A stretch of DNA of 8,210 nucleotides. Source: Nitrospinota bacterium. Lineage in GTDB: Bacteria; Nitrospinota; Nitrospinia; Nitrospinales; VA-1. Shown one piece after another: positions 5,083-8,210 of the stretch. The stretch is from contig JADFGI010000127.1 of the NCBI GenBank assembly GCA_022567815.1, forward strand, positions 1-8,210, in the 5' to 3' direction. Below the pieces are notes generated by a model that saw only the letters and a list, made by a program, of their open reading frames with translations, was not told where the DNA came from and made no database searches. The translations under genes were made by a program, and so were the position numbers. Position 1 is the first letter of the stretch; each line of letters starts with the position of its first letter.

Positions 5083-6855
5083 TTATCCTGGGATCAACGA
5101 GTGCCGTACTTTTTTCAGCTGAATGTGAAATTCCCGCGACTCTGCTATTTTTCCAGCCTTATCTGCGGCGTTTCGCATCCGTCTTAATTCCTTAATTTCT
5201 TTTTCAATGTTCGCTCTTTTTAATTCGGTGATGCAGTCAGCGGCTCCCTGTGAAAGGTTGTCGAAAGCGATGGGTTGAAGCCCGATTTTGCTCAACAACG
5301 CTCTAATTTCCGGGAGCTCTGTCTGGTCCAGCAAGCGGTCTACCTGAACGGGTTGTTCGGTGTCGAGAAACCGGTAAATCAGTTCTCCAATTTGCCTCAA
5401 ATCCGGGTTTTTAAATTCCCCAATGGATAACTTGTTCTGGATTTCCTTCGCCACCTGTTGATCGGACAACAGCAAGTGGATTAAATACAGTTCCGGATCG
5501 GGCTTTTCCGTGGACCTGGTTTCCGCAACCTTCACCAGAGATTGATTCTGGGTTAAAGCTTTTTTTAACTCCCGCAACAGGGCTTTATCCTCCACGCCCA
5601 CTTTTTCCGACAGATATTTAACCCATTCGCTTCTTTCCAGATTATTTTTTATTTTTGCCAGCAGGGGAAGGACTTCATTGACCGCATCCATACGGCCTGA
5701 TGGAGTCCCGAGGTTTCCATTGGCGATGGCGGCATCAATATAGGATTCAACAAACGGCTTTGCGTTTTCAATTAATTGTAAAAAAGCCTCCGGGCCAGAT
5801 TCGTGAATATAGGAATCCGGATCGTGCCCCTTTGGCAGGAGGACGATTCTGACGTTTAATTCTTTTTCGATAAGAACTTCGTGCCCTCTTTGGGCCGCAA
5901 GTTTTCCCGCTTTATCTGAATCGAAGACCAAAACCACGTTTTTGACGTGGTTTTTTAGCAGACCGGCCTGTTCCTGGGTCAGGGCGGTCCCGCAGGTTGC
6001 CACCACATTGTGGATGCCCTTATCGCGGGCGCGAATCTGGTCGAAATATCCTTCCACCAGAATCGCCAGGTTTTCCCGCCGCATGGATTCTTTGGCAAGG
6101 TGTATTCCAAAAAGAACCTTGCCCTTTTTATACAGCGGCGTTTCCGGGGAGTTCAGATATTTGGGTTCCCCTTCACCGATGATCCTGCCGCCAAATCCGA
6201 TGATATTCCCATAAAGGTCTTTTAACGGGATCATGATGCGTGCGCGAAATCGGTCATAATAATTCTTGCCCGACCCGCCGTCTTTTTGTTTTATCAACCC
6301 GGCTTTTTCCAGGTCTGGATGGGAGATATTTTTCCCCAGGGCGGTCATCAGATCCTGCCAGTTCGGGGTGCTCCACCCCAACTGGTATTTGCTCAAAATT
6401 TCTCCGCGAAAGTGGCGGGACTCCAGATACTCTCTGGCCTTCTTTCCTCCTTGAGGATGATCCAATGTGGCGGTGAAGTATTCCGCCGCCAGGCGATTGG
6501 ATTTTAATATGGTTTCCCGCTCTTTTTCTTGTCTATTATGGGTTGCGCTTCGCATGGGGGAGGGGATAGAGACATGCGCTTTGGACGCCAGTATTTTGAC
6601 CGCCTCCAAAAAGGGCAGGCTTTGGGTTTCCATCAGGAACTTGAAGGCATTGCCTCCGGCGGAGCAACCAAAACAGTGGTAAATTTGTTTGTCGGGGCTG
6701 ACTGTAAATGAAGGAGTTTTTTCCGAATGAAATGGGCAAAGGCCTTTAAAATACTTTCCGGATTTTTTTAACACAACGGCTTCGGAAACTATTTCGACGA
6801 TATCGGTACGCGACCGGATTTCTTCAATGATGTTTTCTGGAATAAAGTGTTTCAA
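5083..6855 (-). CDS. dnaG: DNA primase DnaG
   Basis: The primase makes RNA primers for the replication fork and works with the DnaB helicase. At 590 residues it is of normal length. An N-terminal CHC2 zinc finger is formed by C40, H43, C61 and C64 (CPFHSEKTPSF...YHCFGC). The RNA polymerase core follows (about 110-250), with YYDRFRARIMIP and GNIIGFGGR. The Toprim domain carries E268 in EGYFD, D312/D314 in DSDKAG and the later GHDPD motif (343-347), all metal-binding positions of the family. The rest (about 450-590) is the variable helicase-binding region. The start is TTG at 6855: the frame is closed by a TAA three codons upstream, and the conserved N-terminus FIPENIIEEIRSRTDIVEIV begins right after it. 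No clear Shine-Dalgarno precedes the TTG, which suggests weak translation, in keeping with the low primase levels cells need. It lies 63 bp before rpoD and 424 bp after yqeY. Confidence 0.97.
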   Translation of the reverse strand: MKHFIPENIIEEIRSRTDIVEIVSEAVVLKKSGKYFKGLCPFHSEKTPSFTVSPDKQIYHCFGCSAGGNAFKFLMETQSLPFLEAVKILASKAHVSIPSPMRSATHNRQEKERETILKSNRLAAEYFTATLDHPQGGKKAREYLESRHFRGEILSKYQLGWSTPNWQDLMTALGKNISHPDLEKAGLIKQKDGGSGKNYYDRFRARIMIPLKDLYGNIIGFGGRIIGEGEPKYLNSPETPLYKKGKVLFGIHLAKESMRRENLAILVEGYFDQIRARDKGIHNVVATCGTALTQEQAGLLKNHVKNVVLVFDSDKAGKLAAQRGHEVLIEKELNVRIVLLPKGHDPDSYIHESGPEAFLQLIENAKPFVESYIDAAIANGNLGTPSGRMDAVNEVLPLLAKIKNNLERSEWVKYLSEKVGVEDKALLRELKKALTQNQSLVKVAETRSTEKPDPELYLIHLLLSDQQVAKEIQNKLSIGEFKNPDLRQIGELIYRFLDTEQPVQVDRLLDQTELPEIRALLSKIGLQPIAFDNLSQGAADCITELKRANIEKEIKELRRMRNAADKAGKIAESREFHIQLKKVRHSLIPG

Positions 6856-7007
6856 TGTATTTTATTTAAAGGCAATTTTGGCATAAAATGGGATCGACTC
6901 AATGACCCCCTTGATGTTGTTTGAGAGCTGAAAGTTACAATATAGGTCCGGCAGGGAAAATTATCCTTTCAAATTTAAGTTATGAACTAAAATTTAAACT
7001 TCACCAG

Positions 7008-7055
7008 CCCCGCAACGCGGGGAGGAAAAGTTTAGGGCTGACCCCGCCATGCGGG
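7008..7055. repeat. Pair of GC hairpins with 3-nt loops
   Basis: CCCCGC-AAC-GCGGGG (7008-7022, 6-bp stem) and CCCGC-CAT-GCGGG (7043-7055, 5-bp stem) lie in tandem 20 bp apart. The arms share the core CCCGC/GCGGG, which also forms the stem at 258-272, while the three central bases differ (AAC, CAT, GTA). This looks like an extragenic palindromic repeat rather than a terminator, since no T-run follows on either strand. Confidence 0.55.
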
Positions 7056-7065
7056 TGAGAAAGTG

Positions 7066-7092
7066 GGCTGGCACTCGCTACGCTCACCAGCC
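7066..7092. repeat. Hairpin GGCTGG/CCAGCC
   Basis: Perfect 6-bp arms (7066-7071 and 7087-7092) enclose a 15-nt loop containing CGCTACGC. The same arm sequence, inverted, forms the hairpin at 7252-7267, so the two could also pair with each other. It is part of the repeat cluster. Confidence 0.45.
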
Positions 7093-7115
7093 TGGTCAAA
7101 CAATTAACCTGTCGT

Positions 7116-7159
7116 ATTCGCGAAGCCTGTCCTGAGCCTGCCGAAGGGCTCACCAGCCC
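7116..7159. repeat. Dispersed-type repeat (GCCTGTCCTGAGCCTGCC) with hairpin
   Basis: The stretch contains GCCTGTCCTGAGCCTGCC followed by GAAGGG, a short sequence I recognise as recurring, in near-identical form, in intergenic regions of many unrelated bacteria. It ends in a hairpin GGGCT-CACC-AGCCC (7146-7159). It is best regarded as a small non-autonomous repeat. Recognition is from memory; copy number in this genome is not visible here. Confidence 0.5.
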
Positions 7160-7251
7160 CGAAGAACCTGCTGATGAAAATGTTATGACCAAAAATTCTG
7201 CACCATGGAGGATTCCGTCAGCCACAAACCCATCGTGTGCCAATATTTGAT

Positions 7252-7267
7252 CCAGCCCACAGGCTGG
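7252..7267. repeat. Hairpin downstream of yqeY
   Basis: CCAGCC-CACA-GGCTGG is a perfect 6-bp stem with a 4-nt loop, ending 12 bp past the yqeY stop. On the minus strand it is followed by ATCAAATATT, which is AT-rich but not a T-run. It may be a weak terminator, a transcript-stabilising hairpin or part of the repeat cluster. Confidence 0.4.
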
Positions 7268-7279
7268 CGCTGGCGGTCA

Positions 7280-7726
7280 TCAATTGCCTAAATATTCGCC
7301 CACCAGATTTTTTACTAATTTATTGTCCGCGCGTCCCCTGAATTCAGGAACCAATATTTTCATGACCCGGCCAAGATCTCCCTGGTTTTGGACTCCCAGT
7401 TCCTTGATAACCTCTTGAATCCGAATCCGCAAATCCGCTTCCGAGACCTGCTCCGGCAGATATTTTTTCAGGATAGCGACTTCTTCTTGCTCCTTTTTGC
7501 TCAGGTCCGGTCGGTTTCCCTTGTCGAACAGGTCAATCGCTTCTTTTCCTTTTTTAATGAGGCTGGAAACAATGGTGATGATCGCATCGTCATCAAGTTC
7601 TTGCTTGAGTTTGATTTCCTGATTTTTTATTTCAGACTTCAAACGGCGGATGGTATTCAGGCGAATTGCATCTTTTGCCTTCATGGCTCCTTTCAGGTCT
7701 GAAAGGAGTATTTCCTTTAAACTCAT
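7280..7726 (-). CDS. yqeY: YqeY / GatB-YqeY domain protein
   Basis: A 148-residue cytosolic protein, full length for the YqeY family (usually about 150). It resembles the tail domain of GatB, the subunit of the tRNA amidotransferase that corrects misacylated Gln and Asn tRNAs. Typical features are the N-terminal helix MSLKEILLSDLKGAMKAKD, the signature RLNTIRRLKSEIKNQEI (22-38), KKYLPEQ (87-93) and the C-terminal helical segment with GDLGRVMKIL and RADNKLVKNLV (about 116-142). The role of the free-standing protein is not settled; a link to tRNA or translation is inferred from the domain. It is often found between rpsU and dnaG, as it stands here before dnaG. The ATG at 7726 has only a weak ribosome site, but the family N-terminus supports it. 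A near-consensus promoter lies just upstream (7752-7780). Confidence 0.93.
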   Translation of the reverse strand: MSLKEILLSDLKGAMKAKDAIRLNTIRRLKSEIKNQEIKLKQELDDDAIITIVSSLIKKGKEAIDLFDKGNRPDLSKKEQEEVAILKKYLPEQVSEADLRIRIQEVIKELGVQNQGDLGRVMKILVPEFRGRADNKLVKNLVGEYLGN

Positions 7727-7751
7727 ATAGTTATTTCAAAACAAAGTGTGG

Positions 7752-7780
7752 AATATAGGGACCAGTCCTGATTTTGTCAA
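7752..7780 (-). promoter_or_regulatory. Near-consensus sigma-70 promoter for yqeY
   Basis: On the minus strand TTGACA (7780-7775) is separated by exactly 17 bp from TATATT (7757-7752). The -35 is a perfect consensus and the -10 matches 5 of 6. Transcription would start near 7745, leaving a leader of about 20 nt before the yqeY ATG. The spacer holds a small inverted repeat, GGAC-CA-GTCC (7759-7768), which could be coincidental. This is the clearest promoter in the window and may also feed dnaG and rpoD, unless the repeat-rich spacer ends the transcript. Confidence 0.8.
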
Positions 7781-8025
7781 TACCCTTGGAAGCATTAATT
7801 AAGGATAGCCTAAAAAAGATCAGAACTTGCCTTAATAGATTAAAATCAAGTAATTATTGGGACTATTTGGTGACAAAGACAGATTTCGCAGGCAAATTTT
7901 TTAAACCTACTCGCATAATATTATACTTTGGTAAGCTTTTGTGTGTATTTTTAACAGTTTTTCAATATTTTTTTATTATGAAGCTCTAGGGCCTGTCGTC
8001 AAATTCGCCAAATCATAAATTTTTA

Positions 8026-8043
8026 TCTGGGTATTACCCCAGA
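8026..8043. repeat. Hairpin TCTGGG/CCCAGA
   Basis: Six-bp arms TCTGGG (8026-8031) and CCCAGA (8038-8043) surround TATTAC; the pairing can extend inward with one bulged C. On the minus strand it is followed by TAAAAATTT rather than a T-run, so it does not look like a terminator for either direction. Confidence 0.4.
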
Positions 8044-8076
8044 ATCTGCCCCGAATCGTATATTTCGTCGTCGCGA

Positions 8077-8089
8077 GCCGCAAAGCGGC
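8077..8089. repeat. Hairpin GCCGC-AAA-GCGGC
   Basis: A perfect 5-bp GC stem with a 3-nt centre, of the same kind as those at 7008-7055 and 258-272. It lies in the palindrome chain upstream of yqeY. Confidence 0.45.
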
Positions 8090-8120
8090 GTGGCTGTGAT
8101 ATTCCACCCTTGCCTTCATG

Positions 8121-8176
8121 CCCCGAAGGGGTAAATCCAGAGTCTCTGGATTGCTTCGCTACGCTCGCAAAGACGA
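8121..8176. repeat. Composite palindromic repeat (GCGAGCGTAGCGAAGC family)
   Basis: Three pieces adjoin: CCCC-GAA-GGGG (8121-8131); a perfect 19-bp palindrome with 9-bp arms AATCCAGAG and CTCTGGATT around one T (8134-8152); and, on the minus strand, GCGAGCGTAGCGAAGC followed by AATCC. The last piece matches, from memory, a short intergenic repeat common in many bacteria, usually seen as a CATTGCGAG...GAAGCAATC sequence. The element is probably a small non-autonomous mobile or REP-type repeat. Confidence 0.55.
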
Positions 8177-8210
8177 TTAAATGATCTCCTCATCAGATCA
8201 ATCATCCTGT

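Larger units (their letters stand above)
6856..7279. other. Repeat-rich spacer between yqeY and dnaG
   Basis: No gene is supported; an 80-codon minus-strand frame (7243-7001) is a translation of the repeats. The half next to dnaG (6856-7000) is AT-rich and probably holds the dnaG leader. A TATATT (minus strand, 6944-6939) preceded by GGACC is a possible -10, but no good -35 accompanies it. The other half (7001-7267) is a cluster of palindromes and a dispersed-type repeat, listed separately. TCACCAGCC appears three times in the same orientation (7001, 7084, 7150). Confidence 0.55.
7781..8210. other. Gene-free stretch upstream of yqeY, palindrome-rich
   Basis: No supported gene. A 71-codon plus-strand frame (7774-7989) begins with TTG inside the yqeY -35 region, has no ribosome site and reads as AT-rich, low-complexity hydrophobic sequence, so I leave it out. 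7781-8020 is AT-rich with nothing recognisable. From 8026 to 8176 the sequence turns into a chain of palindromes, listed separately. There is no rpsU in the window, although that gene often precedes yqeY/dnaG. Confidence 0.5.

Noticed and set aside
7001..7243. 80-codon minus-strand frame
   Set aside because: Low-complexity translation of the palindrome and repeat cluster.
7774..7989. 71-codon plus-strand frame with a hydrophobic C-terminus
   Set aside because: TTG start within the yqeY promoter, no ribosome site, AT-rich composition that yields hydrophobic residues by chance.
8026..8043. Intrinsic terminator
   Set aside because: A hairpin is present but no T-run follows on either strand.

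Overview
The window is a bacterial chromosome segment in which every convincing gene lies on the minus strand. Its core is a macromolecular-synthesis type locus that reads, in transcription order, yqeY (7726-7280), dnaG primase (6855-5083), rpoD housekeeping sigma factor (5019-3256) and a CAT-anticodon tRNA (3248-3176). Past the tRNA come a gene-poor stretch of nearly 600 bp, a thiamine-diphosphate 2-oxoacid decarboxylase of the pyruvate/indolepyruvate decarboxylase family (2583-907) and a small exported protein (679-314).

The organism looks like a Gram-negative-type bacterium of moderate GC content. The gene order, the RpoD and DnaG sequences and the many small intergenic palindromes would fit an uncultivated lineage such as Nitrospinota or a deltaproteobacterial relative. 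That placement is an impression from the proteins, not a computed result.

Region by region: 1-313 holds no gene but has three compact hairpins; 314-679 encodes a small secreted protein; 680-906 is a spacer with two related CATGGTTCATG palindromes; 907-2583 is the decarboxylase, with a strong Shine-Dalgarno and a 14-bp palindrome just upstream; 2595-3175 is non-coding and ends in a 53-bp sequence repeated at a 78-bp period, which runs into the 3' end of the tRNA; 3176-3248 is the tRNA, 7 bp after the rpoD stop; 3256-6855 carries rpoD and dnaG; 6856-7279 is a repeat-rich spacer that separates dnaG from yqeY; 7280-7726 is yqeY, with a near-consensus sigma-70 promoter (7752-7780); 7781-8210 is another palindrome-rich gene-free stretch, with no rpsU in view.

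DnaG and RpoD couple replication priming and general transcription, and the tRNA is probably processed from the rpoD message. The decarboxylase is probably a separate transcription unit. No defence system, CRISPR array, prophage or intact transposon is visible. The most unusual material is non-coding: a family of small palindromes, most with an exactly 3-nt centre and all in spacers, and the tandem repeat joined to the tRNA.
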